Below, piece by piece: positions 12,185-25,700 of a stretch of DNA of 64,000 nt. The stretch is from positions 69,517,147-69,581,146 of the forward strand of contig NC_080694.1 of the NCBI RefSeq assembly GCF_030445035.2, in the 5' to 3' direction. The stretch's first letter is position 1. The number at the start of each line of letters is the position of its first letter. The position numbers were made by a program, and so were the translations under genes. The notes beneath the pieces are model-generated. The model was not told the origin of the DNA. It was given only the letters and a program-made list of their open reading frames with translations, and ran no database searches. The DNA is from Dasypus novemcinctus. Taxonomy: Eukaryota > Chordata > Mammalia > Cingulata > Dasypodidae.

Positions 12185-12775
12185 TTAATTAAAAAATTTA
12201 TTTAGGTATATCACTCATTCCTGAACATACTTAAACAATAAGTGTATTATAATAGATGTGTACTTACAAACCAAACTTACACAACATCATACAGGGCTCT
12301 CATACCTCATCCTACCACAAATCCTTGCATTGTTGTTAAGTATTTTTAACTGTGATTAAAGAGCATCCTCAGAATGTTACTACTAACCAAGGTATTTTTC
12401 CTCAAACCCACTCTATTAATTTTATTTTTTGGATCATTTATACATGAACATACTAAACAGTAAGTATATTAAAAGTTATAAACTTACAAAGCAAACATGC
12501 ATAACTTCATACAGGGGTCCCATACATCAACCCTCCAACAACATCTTGCATTGTCATGAGACATTTGTTACAAATTGTGAAAGCATATTGTCAAAAGCTT
12601 ACTACTAATTATAATCCTCATATTACATTTGGTGTATATTCCCTATTCCTATTTTTTAAATATATTTTTATGGCAAAGTTGTAAGCTAACAAAACAATCC
12701 TGCACACTTGCAGAATTCCCAAAAAACACCCCTATATCAACACACTACACCAGTCTTACAGTTTGATAATAAGAT
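12185..12775 (-). mobile_element. Three successive L1-tail type fragments
   Basis: Related units lie side by side at about 12190-12405, 12420-12640 and 12655-12775 (shorter). Each has an A/T-rich lead, a 'cttacaaa-caaac' block, 'catacaggg-tc-cata-ca' and then a 'gttacaaatt-tgaaag' block. They match 8105-8330 and the distal part of 43620-44330. They could be a tandem duplication or repeated insertion at one place. Confidence 0.5.
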
Positions 12776-13459
12776 TGGTGAGTAATAGCTAAGAGAGACT
12801 CAAATTATACAGCAGAGTAGATTTCTCACATCCTCTTTTTCAAAGCAGTTGGAAGCAGAAAAATAGTGGGAATAACATCTAAGATTGTGATTTACAGACT
12901 GCTACATAATGAACACTATAAACAGGGAATGATTAGATTAAGTAATATTAGTATCTAATATCTGAAGCAGATAGAACTACGCTCTGAAAATCACTTGATG
13001 CATCCAATGGATGTCTTAATAAATTACCTTGATAAATTACCAATAAAAGCAATTGATTGGTTCATCTTAGTTTATTTTGCTTTTAAACTTGCTCTAATAA
13101 GAATATTTCCCATAAGTAAAAATGTTTTATAAAAATAAACTTGCATTTGACATTTTTACAAAAAAATAAATGTATTTTCTTATAAGGAATATATATGAAT
13201 AAGTGATTTGTTATGCAGGTCACTCCCACCATCTCTACGTGAAACAAATCTAGTTTGTATTTTACGCTTTAAAGGAGAAGATATTTTCATTTGAAAGTAA
13301 TAAGCTAACATGCAGCCATAGAGACCAAAGTATGATTTATTTTAAAGTAGTACAAAAGTCACAACTTTTGTAGCTGAAATCCAGGTATTAGTTATAGTTT
13401 TGTATCTTTTTAAACAGCTATATGTAATTGATCCAAATACTATTAAATAGATGAGAAAA

Positions 13460-13923
13460 TGTGGTGGTTTGAAGCTGTATGTATCCCAGACATGTTCTTA
13501 AGTATAATCCATTCCTTTGGGTGTTAGCCTATGGAAAGAAGGAGCTTTTAACGAGGCTACTTCATTCAGTTAAGGTGTATATGGTTCAGGCCAACCAGGA
13601 TGGGTCTTAATCCTTTTACTAGAGTCCTTTATAACTGGACTGAATTCAGACATGAGAGAGAAAACCACAGGAAACTAGAGATTGAAACCAATGGAGGAGA
13701 AGGGAGAGACCAGGAGGCGCTGCCATGAGCTTTGCCTTGGGACAGCAGAGCCCAGGATCACCAGCAGCTGCCCCAGAACGCTGGTCTTTGGAAAGAAAGC
13801 ACTGGCTTGAGGATGCCTTGATTTGGGCTTTCTTTTAGCCTCAAATCTGTAAGTCAGTAAACTCCCATTGTTTAAACCAAACCATTTCATGGTATTTGCT
13901 GATCATCCTAGAAAACTAAAACA
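13460..13923 (+). mobile_element. LTR-like repeat, copy 2 (solo LTR, MaLR/ERVL-like)
   Basis: It starts tgtggtggtttgaag and ends aaaaca, with a TATA-like ctttataa in the middle and a polyadenylation-like region near the end. It is homologous to 4553-4989 and to the reverse complement of 30767-31235. Flanking pentamers gaaaa and caaaa agree at four of five bases. Confidence 0.6.
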
Positions 13924-14431
13924 CAAAACTAAGACAGAAAATAATCTCCAGAATTTCCCCAATTCCTGGGTGTAATACTATTACTTGGCTGCCCTTCTTG
14001 GATTCTTTGTCTCTGTTGATTTGTTCCCCTTCTTCCACCTTCTCCATCTCCACAGATATGGGAACTAGGGTAGGATGCAGGCTGATGTCCTTGAACCCAG
14101 CTCCCAAGAAGGACCCACATACATTACCTAATTCTTCTTGAATAATGTGGCCCACAATGAAGGAATGCTATTTCCTGTGACAAAAGCTTGACAAGACATG
14201 AAAACAGATTCCTCCTGCCAACAAAGAAATCTTACTATTTGGGAGATCTCATGTATTAAGTCACCCTTTCACCATGTAAATGGATTTAATATTTTTGTCA
14301 GACTCATTGAACTACGAGATACGTATAATACAATCTACCAGTTTTAAGTGTATAGTTCAATGAGTTGACAAACGTGTCAATATGCAAACCAATAATCATG
14401 ATATAGAATATTTTCATGATTTCCAAAAGTA

Positions 14432-14800
14432 TTTTTTCAGAACCTTTATTACAGTTATAGATATATTTTTCAGAAACTTTTGTTATAGGTATATTTATAT
14501 ATTTTTCAGAATCTTTTATTAGTTATATATATATTAAGAACCTTTATTACAGTTGTATTTTTCTAACCCTTTTATTAGTTATATATTTTATCAAAACTTC
14601 CTTTATACTTTTTCAGAACCTTTTATTAAAGTTATATACATTTTAGAACATTTTATTACAGTCATTTTTTTTCAGAACCTTTTATTATAGGTATATATTT
14701 TTTGAACCTATTATTACAGTTTTTTCTGAACCTTTTATTACAGTCATTATATATATCTTTTAGAACCTTTTATTATAGTTTTTTTCAGAATGTTTTATTT
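14432..14800. repeat. Degenerate minisatellite, about 13 units of 20-37 bases
   Basis: Units follow the pattern tttttcagaaccttttatta, then cagttatatata, with the AT linker varying in length. Clear units begin near 14433, 14466, 14500, 14608, 14665, 14721 and 14780, with shorter ones between. It lies at the 3' edge of an old minus-strand L1. Confidence 0.8.
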
Positions 14801-15830
14801 CATCTTGTGTCCCTTTATTGTCAATTCTCTCCCTCGACCAGTAACATCAGACAACCATTAATTCACTGTCATTATAGTTATGCTTTTCTAGAATTTCATG
14901 TAAATGCAGTTATACAGTGTGTAAATTTTGAATCTCACTTCTTTCACCTTGCATGGCTTTTTTCTTTGGAAATTTATGATGTCATTGTATGTATCATAGC
15001 TCATTCATTTTTACTGTTGATTAAAATTCCACTGTATCAATATATCACAATTTATCCATTTACCTGATGGTGGACTTTTAGGGATACTTTGATATTTTGG
15101 CTATTATAAATATTGCTGCTTTGAAAATTAGTATGCAAGTACTTATGTGGGCAGGAATTTTCATTTAATTTGGGTAAATATGCAGGAATGCGAGTGATAT
15201 ATCATAAGCTAATTATGCTTATCTTTATAAGAAACTGCTAATATGTTTTCAAAGTGGCTGTGCTTTTTGCATTCCGAACAGCAGTGTAGAGAGTTTCAAT
15301 TGCCCCACATTCTTCCTAACACTTAGTGTTGTTGATCTTTATACTTTTACTCCTTTGAGTATGTTTCTGCTTATGTCTTACTGTGCTTTTAATTTGCATT
15401 CCTTAATACTTGGTGATTTTGACCATCTTTTCATGTGTTTTTCATGTGCTTCATATGTCATAGTTTGTGAATTTACTCTGAAATATGTTGCCTACTTTTA
15501 TTGGGTCATCTGCCTTCTCATAATTGAGTGTTAGGTGTTATTTTATATGTCCTGGACTCAAGTTCTTGGTCAGATAAATGTTTCATGTTTTTCACCTCAT
15601 CTGGAACATGCCTTTTGCTTTATTAAGTGCCTTACATTAAGCAAATTTTTAACTTTAATGAAAAACAATATATTGTTTCTACAAAAAAAGGGACTTGCTA
15701 GGATTTTGATTGGGATTGCACTGAATTTACAGACCAACCTGGAAAGAACGGACATCTTGGCAATATTGAATCTTTTGATTCAGGAACATGGTGCATATCT
15801 CCACTTATTTACATCTTAATTTACATCAGA
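14801..15830 (-). mobile_element. Ancient L1, minus strand (ORF2 C-terminal part and RT part)
   Basis: On the plus strand it reads as antisense L1: aaaattccactgtatcaata, atttatccatttacctgatg, ttcaaagtggctgtgc, gaacagcagtgtagagag and taatttgcattcctt. After a jump comes the RT-region stretch ggattttgattgggattgc followed by gacatcttggcaatattgaa. It is much more diverged than the L1 at 17-27 kb, so older. Confidence 0.7.
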
Positions 15831-15834
15831 TGTG

Positions 15835-17384
15835 TTCCAAGGTGAATATCTTCATTTATTTATATCTTCATTTATTTATATCTTAATTTATCTCAGAAGT
15901 ATTCCTTAAAAAGGGGAGAAAACACATTATTCTCCATCTTTTCTTTTTGTAATTGAGGAAGATTAATTTTTCATGTTTTCACTCATATACAACCCAAAAG
16001 ATGTCTCCTACAAGCCATTGGCATTCTGACTTTTATCTCTGAATCATAGAGCCAGATTAATCCAATGATCAATTTAAATAAATAATTGATTCTTGCAAAC
16101 CTGACCTTGTAGAATCTAACCCATATGCAAACAGAGGCTTCTTAGTAATCAGGCAATGCTTTAGAAGGCATTCTAAATGTCATTTAGATAATGGCATTAT
16201 TTCTTTATATACCCTTCTAATTTCATCTATTCCTTTTACCACTATGGTTAATATTCATCCTGACGAAAAGAATGAGCAGCTTCTACCAGCTTCTCAGTAG
16301 CATTCTGTCCGATCCTATCTTAAACCCAAATAAAATCATATGGCATCATATTTTATACCCTTGGTGTGTGTTCTCATCCTTCGAACATGTCATTTTTAAA
16401 AAAAACAATGTGTGAAGATGAAAGGAATGGGGAAAGAAGGCAACACATCTATCAGTAAAGACCAATTTCCAGAACTCAGCTCAAGCAGAAGCTCTATTCA
16501 TGATGCTTTAATAGCTTATCATCTCCTCTATTTTACTTTTATCTCAAAAAAATCTCAAACAAAACACTCCATCTACGGGAAGCCTACAGAGGTCCATTAC
16601 TGTCATGTGCCTCTTTTGAGCCCTCTGAACTTATTTCTTATGGTCTAGATAACATTACAATTAAGATGTTTTGCATTGGTTTTATGTCTCTGAGGGTGAA
16701 TATGGACTCTGAAAATTACAAGTCAGAGTCCATATGTCTTCTAAAAAGTACCCTGAGAGTTATGTATTTTCAGTGTATTTCATCTCTCAAGCATGTTGGA
16801 GATGAGGGTGCAGTGGGAGCCAAGGCCTTCTACTTTAGAAATATTTTGCTGTGATGATATCATGTTATACCATCCATGTTTACCCCAAGTGGTCAAAGTC
16901 AGTATAAAGACAACAGATTTTCAGCTCTGGAGGGCCCTTCTTATGGTCAAAAACCCCTCAGCAAACTAGAAGCTCTAAGAGCCTCTTACCGCCACCTCTA
17001 AAGCCCCAAATAACATTGGTGGGCCAGTATCACACATGGATTTGGGTCAAAGCAACTTCACAGAATTCCTAACATGAAACCAACATTTCCCCCAGGCAAG
17101 GATGGAGGCTAAGTTCACTACAGCACCAGCCTCTTCTTTAGCCTTTAATTTTCCCTCTATTACATACACATGTTTCTCAATTTTTTTCCACTTTATCTTA
17201 GCTTAGTCCAGTGTATCTTCATTATAACATGCTCAATTATCTCTTCCTGTTGTGACTTAGGAGTGTGGGTTTATGGGCACAAATATGTGATCCAGGTAAC
17301 CATAGAATCTAGCTCTGGTTTTGAGCTCAGTTATATCAGTTTCTGCTTTTCTATTGGCCTCAGACTCACATTTCCTATATCTAT
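15835..17384. other. Intergenic, nothing recognised
   Basis: A small direct repeat (tcatttatttatatctt) lies at about 15850-15890. No gene or known repeat was recognised in the rest. Confidence 0.5.
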
Positions 17385-19035
17385 TTTTTTTTGTCTCATT
17401 TATTTTTTTAATGATACATTAAAAAAATATGAGGTCCCCTTTTCCCTGTCCTCAGCAACTACTGTGGCCACTTTCTCCACCTCGATGCTAAAATGTCTTC
17501 CATTACTCATTACAATAGTTTTATAGTGGGATATAGGTAAGTCCACTCTAATACATATTTTATTCCTCCATTCTGTGGACCCTGAGTTGGTGATGTCCTT
17601 TCCACTTCTAGATCAAGAGGGGGCCAAGATTCCACATGGATGATGGATGTAATTCCTTTGCTTACAGTTGATTCCCTGGTATGGTGGTTGACCATCTTCA
17701 CCTCTCTGTTAACCAACCTGGGTAAGACCAACAAACCAGAGAACAGGAGTTGCCACTCTGCTGAGGCTCAGGGCCCAGCTGGCACATAGGCAGTCTAGAA
17801 ATTCAAGTCTCCTGAATATGGACTATCCCTAGTGCCAACCACAGATTCAGTAAAAGTGACAGAAGAGGCATCTGTAGAAAAGTCACATCTGAGTCCAGCT
17901 CCATTACACTCTGGAGCAAAAATTCCAAAACAGGGCCCTCTGACATGGTGCAGAGCTCCAAATCCATCTGCCATGACTATATACCTTGTGGATCTCTGTA
18001 GCCTTCAGGAGAACCAGTACCTAGGGGTGTATCTACTTTGGCTTTTTTGGGGTACTGCTGAGGTGTCTATAAGTGTGACCCCTCTGATGACCTCCCAACT
18101 CTTTTCAGAAGACTCAACCATATCAACTCATTTGTCTTTGCCATTTCCCCCTTTTATTCAAGGTCAAAGAGCAGTTTTTAACACTTGATCCAACATGCAG
18201 GCTGAGATATTCTGCTGGTTCTGAGTTGACCCTTTTATTTGAGGTCTCTTTCTAGTTGCTTCCCCAGTTAGTGATTAGTAGTAATCCCTCAGTGCCAGGG
18301 AAGCTCATCCTCGGGAGTCATGTCCCACATTGAGGGGAAGGTAATGCATTTACATATTGAGTTTGGCATAGAGAGTGGCCACATTTAAGCAACATGGAAG
18401 CTCATAGGAGGTAACTCTTAGGCACACTACAGCTCTAGACTTAGTTCATATTTCAGGGACACAGGCCCCTAAGCATAGTCATCAGTATCAAGCACTCATT
18501 ATTGGACCATCCTTGCTTGTTGATCTTTGCCATTGCCCTTGGGGGATTATTGTTGTTCCACTGGGGAATGTGGCAGAGCTCCCCTGGGTGGGAACTCAAC
18601 ACTCCCTCAGTTGACTTTTGTAACTCTAACTGCTATAAAAATACCCAACATATATCCTAACATATTTATATTCCCTATATACATGCCCTGGAGATCTCCC
18701 CCCCACCCATGTGCCCCTCATCAATAACACCCCACACAAGAGTCCCTCCCCTGCTATAGCTGAACCTCTCTGTGTTCCAAAACTTCTTCAACAATGAATC
18801 CTAATATATTGCCAAATTCAATTAATAAGAAATTGAAATATAGTGATGGGTTTAAAGTTTAGAAGTAGAATACTTTGTAGTTTAGAAATACTAAAATAAA
18901 GTAAAAATAAATTGGTATATTAATAAAATGAGAAATATTATAAAGCTTTGTTTCTAACATTTTGCCTTTCATCACTGTAATAGGTGTTGCCCTGTATGTA
19001 AAGTGGCAAGGCACTTTCAGTTCTTCCTCAGTGTC
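17385..19035 (-). mobile_element. L1-linked 3' tail segment, copy 2 (distal end of the minus-strand L1)
   Basis: Reverse-complement homologue of 1676-3600, sharing gggacatgactccc, the cactccctcag region, tctgtggaccctg and the closing aatgatacatt plus A tail. It joins the L1 3' UTR at an A-rich tract (19040-19070) at the same point as in copy 1. The plus strand here, antisense to L1, has a 49-codon frame at 17640-17789 and a further frame at 17832-18188. Both match the antisense frame of copy 1. Confidence 0.75.
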
Positions 19036-20187
19036 TACATCCTTTCCTTTTTTTTAATTTTTAATTTTGTCTTTGAAAATGTTTTAGATCACAGTAATTC
19101 ACATACACAATATAGGGGACTTCCAGATATCCAACATCAAACCCTTTTCCCCTTTCCCCAGCAATGATCTCATTACATGTTCATGTTATATTTGCTGCAG
19201 CTGATGTACAAATTTTGAAACATGGCTATCAAACATGGTTCCATTTTGGTTTACATTATTGTTTATATTTTAGACTCTATAAATTTCTAAATTTTTAGTT
19301 TCCTTATGATTTACATTATAGTTTACATTTTAGTTTATAGACTTTTTTACACTTTAGATGTAAGTTCACATGTCCATCATTGCATGATCTTGTGGAGCAC
19401 TTCCATTGCCCCCCAGTTTCCCTGCTTCCATCCATGCTATACCTCTCTACGCCTTCCTTCAGGGCACACTATGACACTCAATCTTTGCTACTTGAGGAAC
19501 CAGATTCACAGATACTGCAACAATGCTGAAGGCTTGAAATACTAGACTGCCCTAATTGGGAGCCAGCGATCCTCTCAAGAGTCGCAATTCCCTCTCTTTG
19601 GGAACATCAGGTCTCGGCAGGATGTGGGTTCACCTTCACACTCATTGTATGGGTCTCCACACAATGATATAACACACTATGACAAAATGAGCACTCACAT
19701 GCTCCCTAGAAGCTTGCCCCTGTACCAGATGCCGCCCCCCTTAAACACCTTAAAAATGTGATCCTTCCTTATTAGATTTTCTAAAACGTTTTCTCAACAG
19801 TATAGTTTCAACCATATACCTGACATTCTCTCATATTCAGTGGTTTCCCCCAGCCCTTCCCCCCAATTCTTTCAGTCATCTGACCCATCCTCCAAACCCT
19901 GGCTCCCCACAAACCCACAAATCCCCATCCAAAGGCATCATTATGCCCCCATCTTATCCTTTCCCTGTACAAATACTTATCTCCAGCTTGCCATAGACTT
20001 CACCCTTGTAGGTGTCAGCTCACAACCTTCCTCTCCACCCCAAATGCCTTGAAGCCTATCTTGCAGTCTTTAGTTCTCTGAGACAGCTCAGTTTGCTTGT
20101 TTCATATCAGAGAGGTCATGTAGCATTTGTCCTTCAATGCCTGGCTTGCTTCACTCAACATAAGGACCTCAAGATTCTTCCATGTTA

Positions 20188-23100
20188 TCACATGTGTTTT
20201 ACTGTATTCCTTTTTATAGGTAAGTAGCATTCCATTGTATGTATATACCACATTTTATTTATCCATTCATCCGTTGATGGGCATTTGGGTCGATTCAAAC
20301 TTTTGACAATAGTGAACAATGCTGCTATGAACACTGGTGTACATATATAGGTTTGTGTTCTTATTTTCATATCTTCTGGGTATATACCCAGCAGTGGAAT
20401 TGCTGGGTTATATGGTAAATCTATAGCTAACTTTTTGAGAAACTGCCAAACAGTCCTCCATCACCGGATCCTTCTGCATTCCCACCAGCAGTAGATGAGT
20501 GTTCCCATTCCTCCACATCCTCTCCAGCACTTGTAGTCTTCTGTTTCTTGATAGCTACCAGTCTTATGGGAGTAAGATGGTATCTCCTTGTAGTTTGGTT
20601 TCCATTTCTCTAATAGCTAGTAGTGATTTTGAGCATTTTTTCATGTGCTTTTTAGCCATTTGTATTTCTTCTTTGGAGAAGTGTCTGTTCAAATCTTTTC
20701 CCCATTTTTTAAATGGGTTGTTTGTCTTTTTATTTTCAAGATATAGGAGTTCTTTATTTATGCAGGATATAAGTCTCCTATCAGATATATGGTTACCAGA
20801 CATTTTCTCCCATTGTGTAGGCTCTCTTTTCACTTTCATGTCAAACTCTTTTGAGGTGCAAAAGGCTTTAATTTTGAGGAAGTCCCATTTATCTATTTGT
20901 TCTTTTGCTGTTCGTGCTTTGCGTATGAAGTTCATGAAGTCATTTCCTATTACAAGGTCCTGTAGATGCTTCTCTACATTGCTTTCCAAGGTCTTTATTG
21001 TCTTGGCTCTTACATTTAGGTCTTTGATCCATCTTGAGTTGATTTTTATATAAGGTATGGGATGGTAATTCTTTTTTCCTTCTGTTGCATATGGATATCC
21101 AATTCTCTAGACACTGTTTGTTGAAGAGACCATTCTCTCCCAGTTGAGTGGGCTTGGTGGCCTTGTCAAATATCAGATGATGTACATATGAGGATCTATA
21201 TCAGAACTCTCAATTCGGTTCCATTTGTCAGTGTGTCTATCCTTGTGCCAATACTATGCCGTTTTCACTACTGTAGCTTTGTAGTATGTTTTGAAGTCAG
21301 GTAGTGTGATTCCGCCAATTTCATTTTTCTTTTTCAATATGTCTTTGCCTATTTGAGGCCTCTTTCCTTTCCAAATAAATTTCATAGTTAGTTTTTCTAG
21401 TCCGTTAAAAAATGCCGTGTTGATTTTTATTGGATTGCATTGAACCTGTAGATCAGTTTTGGTGCAATAGACATCTTAATAATATTTAGTCTTCCTATCC
21501 ATGAGCAGGGAATATTATTCCATTTATTTAGGTCTTCTTAGATTTCCTTGAACAGTGTTGTGTAGTTTTCTGTGTATAAGTTTTGTTTTTTTGGTTACAT
21601 TTATTCCTAGGTATTTTTTTTTTTAAATTTACTATTGTGAATGGTATTAGTTTTTTGATTTCCTCCTCAGATTGCTCATCATTGGTGTATAGAAATGCTA
21701 CTGATTTTCGAGGATTGATCTTATACCCTGTGACTTTACTGAACTCATTTATGAATTCTAGAAGCTTTGTTGTAGACTTCTCAGGGTTTTCTCTGTATAG
21801 AATCATGTCATCTGCCATAGTGAAATTTTTACTTCTTCCTGTCCTATTTGGATTCCTTTTATATCTGGATCTTGCCTCAGTGCTCAAGCAAGTACTTCTA
21901 ACACAATGTTAAATAGAAGGGGTGATAGTGGGCATCTTTGTCTTGTTACTGATCTTAGAGGGAAAGATTTTAGGATTTCACCATTGTAAATGATGTTAGC
22001 TGTGGGTTTTTCATATATACCCTTTATTATGTTCAGAAAGTTTACTTCTATTCCTATCTTTTGCAGTGCTTTTATCAAGAAAGGGTGCTGTATTTTGGCA
22101 AATGCTTTTACTCCATCTATAGATATGATCATGTTTTTTTCCTTCAGTTTATTTATGTGGTGTAATACATTAATTGATATTTGTTATGTTGAATCATCCT
22201 TGCATACCAGGAATCAAGCCCACTTGGTTGTGGTGTATACTATGTTTAATGTGTTGTTGAATACAATTAACAAGGATTTTGTTGAGGATTTTCACATCTA
22301 GGTTCATTAGAGAGATTGGTCTGTAATTTTCCTTTCTTGTGGTGTCTTTTTTTGGCTTTGGTATTAGGGTAATGTTGGCATCATAAAATGAATTAGGCAA
22401 TGTTCCTTCTACTTCAATTTTTTTGGAAGAATTTAAGCAAAATTGGTGTTCTTTCTTTCCAGAGTGCTTGGTAGAATTCACTTGTGAAGCCATCTGGCCA
22501 GGGTTCTTCTTGGTTGAGAATTGTTTAATGACTGATTCCATCTCTTTACTTGTGGATTGGTTTGTTGAGATCATCAATTTCTCCTTTTGTCAATGTAGGC
22601 TGCTTATGTGTTTCTAGCAATTTGCCATTTCCTCTGAATTGTCTTCCTTGCTGGAATATAGTTTTCCAAATATCCTCTTATGATAGTCTTTATTTCAGTG
22701 ACATCAGTGGTGATATCACCCTTCTTATTTCTTATTTTGTGTATTTGCATCTTCTCTCTTTTTTTCTTTGTTAGTCTAGCTAAGGGTTTGTCAATTTTAT
22801 TGATCTTCTCAAAGAACCAGCTCTTTGTTTTGTTTATTTTTTTGAGTGCTTTCCTATTTTCTATTTCATTTATTTCTCTTCTGATCTTTGTTATTTCTTT
22901 CTTTTTCTTCCTTTGGGTTTATTTTTTTACTAATTCATCCAATTTTTCAGTTAGTTCTTCAATTTTAGCTCTTTCTTCTTTTTTAATATATGAATTTATG
23001 GCTATAAGTTTCCCTCTCATTACTGCTTTTGCTGCATCCCATAAGTCTTGATATGTTGTGTTATCATTTTCATTAGTTTCAAGGTAGTTATTGATTTCTG

Positions 23101-24000
23101 TTGAGATTTCCTCCTTGACCCACTGCTTTTCTAAGAGTATGTTGTTTAACTTCCATATCTTGGCACCAAATCTGGGCCTCTGGCCCTTGCAGATTTCCAG
23201 CTTCATTCCACTGTGGTCAGAGAAATTATTTAGTATGATTTCGATATTTCTGAATTCATTGAGACTTTGTGGCCTAGCATGTGGTCTATCTTGTAGAATG
23301 ATCCATGAGCAGTTGAGAAAAAAGTGTATCCTGCAGTACTTTGTGTAATGTTTGTGTATGTCTATTAAGTCCAGATTCTCTAATATATTGTTCAAAGTCT
23401 TTGTTTCTTTATTGATTCTCTTTTGAGATGTTCTGTTCAATGGTGATAGTGGTGTGTTAAATTCCCCCAGCATATTTGTAAAGGCATCTATTTCTTCACA
23501 TAGTTTCTCCAGTGTTTGCCTCACATATTTGGAGGCCCCCTTGTTAGGGGCATAAATGTTTATGACTGTTCTTTCTTCTTGAAAGATTATCCCTTTCACA
23601 AATATGTATTGTCCATCTTTGTCTTTCACAACAGTTTTGCATTTAAAGTCTTTTGCCTGATATTAATATAGCTACACCTGCCCTTTTTTGTATGTTGTTT
23701 GCCTGTAAGATTGTTTTCCTGCTGTTTACTTTCAATCTTCTTAAATCCCTGGGTCTAAGATAAGTTTCTTGTAGAAAACATATAGATGGGTCATATTTCC
23801 TTATCCAATCTTCTAATCTGTGTCTCTTAACAGGTGAGTTATTACTTTCAAGGAATTACTTATATTAGCCATATTTTCTTTGGATTTGTGTTTGTCTTAT
23901 GTTGTTTGATTCCCCCCTCTTTTTGTAGTTTTAGTTGTTCTTACACTCTCCTCCAACTCTGTCTCTCTTGTTTTTTTCTTTCCTCCTGCAGAACTCCCTT
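20188..24000 (-). pseudogene. L1 ORF2 (endonuclease-reverse transcriptase), broken
   Basis: On the minus strand open pieces at 23629-22919, 22577-22194, 22132-21884, 21887-21528, 20989-20564 and 20370-20188 follow the order of ORF2p: endonuclease, linker, reverse transcriptase fingers and palm, then the C-terminal domain. The RT active-site motif reads MADD where FADD is usual. Frames change between pieces and stops intervene. Confidence 0.85.
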
Positions 24001-24199
24001 TAGTATTTCTTGAAGAGCAGGTTTCTTGTTGGCATACTCTCTTAGTTTCTGTTTATCTGTGAATATTTTGAACTCTCCATCATTTTTGAAAGCTAGCTTT
24101 ACTGGATAGAGTAAATTCTTGGTTAGAAATTCTTTTCTTTTAGTACCTTGACTATATCATACCACTGCCTTCTTGCCTCCATGGTTTCAGATGAGAAAT

Positions 24200-24920
24200 C
24201 AGCACTTAATCTTATGGAGCCTCCTTTATATGTGTTCTCTTTTCTCTTGCTGCTTTTAACATTTTCTCTTTTTCTTGTGCATTGGATAATTTGACAAGTA
24301 TATGTCTTGGGGTAGACCTGTTGGGATTTATGCTGTTTGGGGTGTGTTGTGCTTCCTGGACATGTACATGCATCTCCCTCAAAAGGTTTGGGATATTTTC
24401 AGCCATTATTTCCTCCAACACCCGTTATGTCCCCTTTCCCTTCTCTTCTCCCCCTGGGATGCCTATAATGTGTATGTTTGCATGTTTTGCATTGTCATTC
24501 AGGTCCCTAAATCCCTTCTGGATTTTGTCTATCTTTTTATCGATCAATTCTACTATCTCTTTGATTTCAGATGTACTGTCTTCCACATCACTAATTCTTT
24601 CCTCTGCCTCTTCAAATCTGCTGTTATTTGCTGAGAGTCTATTTTTGATTCCTTGGTTTGTGCTATTGATCCCATCATCTCCATGATCTTTCTGTGCATG
24701 ATCACAATTTCTTCTGTATGCTCTCTAAATGTTTTCTTAATATGCTTAATCTCTTCCTTCTCTTCATTGAATTGGTCCATGATACATGTTTTGAGAGCTT
24801 TAGTTACTTGTTCAATGTTCCACTTCTCTTCCTTGTTTTCAGTTTGTTCATTGGATTGGGCCGTGTTTTCCTGATTATTGGTATGGTCTGTAGATTTTCG
24901 TTGCTGTTTGGCCATCATTT
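24200..24920 (-). pseudogene. L1 ORF1, broken
   Basis: On the minus strand the N-terminal part (24918-24553) is rich in Q, K and E and heptad-like, as in the ORF1p coiled coil. After a frame change, 24421-24212 gives the RNA-binding part with NIPNLLREMHVHVQEAQ and HILVKLSNAQEKEKML. ORF1p is the trimeric RNA chaperone of L1. The frame is interrupted, so no full protein is made. Confidence 0.8.
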
Positions 24921-25554
24921 TATCTTGTTGGGTTTATTCTATTGATTATCTTCTTCATCTAGTCTTGGGGTTTAATTAGTTGTTGTTTTTGTTTTTATGT
25001 TAAGTCTTCTCTTTGTCGCTTTTTTCTTCTTATTCTATTTCCTGGTTGTTGGCTAAGTTCCCTGAAGGAAATGTTAGGTCTATAGAATACAAAATGGGTA
25101 AGAAAGGAAAAATATATTGGTAGTATTGATTGTGAATGTTAGCAGAGAAACAATGTGAGATCTAGGAGCATGGATATAGAACTCATGCAAACTGTGTATA
25201 GTTTTAACTGTAAAAAAGTGGAGTACTTACAATGACAGTAAACTGAATATAGGGAGGAATATACTATGAATTAAAAGGTCAGTGTCATCAGGAGAGAGGG
25301 AAAAAAGAAAAGAGGGGACAATAATATAGAGTGAATAAATGATAGAAAACAGATTAGAGTTATTAGAGATAAAAAGTCAGAAATATTGGGGGCTCAACAG
25401 AGAGGTGGAATATAAGAGAAACAATAAATGATGAAGGAGAGAATGATGTAAAGGAAAGCGGATAGCATTGGTAGTCGAAATTAGTACACACAGAAAAGAG
25501 AAAATTGAGCATGAGGAAGCAGAGCAAATAAGAAATGTTGCAGCAGCCCTAATA

Positions 25555-25700
25555 TAAAAAAAAAAAGAAAAAAGGAAAAAGGAAAAAGAATGAGAGAAGA
25601 AAAAAAAAAGCAGAGCAAGAAAAAGAGAAGGAAGAAAAAAAAGGAAAAAAAAAGGGGTGGTGGGAGGAATAAAGAGGAAGTAAAAAGAAGAGAAAAAAAA
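25555..25700. repeat. Low-complexity purine-rich tract within the L1 5' UTR
   Basis: Almost only A and G over about 145 bases, inside the L1 5' UTR region. On the other strand it would be a pyrimidine tract in the L1 leader. Confidence 0.7.

Noticed and set aside
20499-24945. Many plus-strand ORFs rich in F, I, L and S
   Set aside because: Shadows of the minus-strand L1 ORFs.
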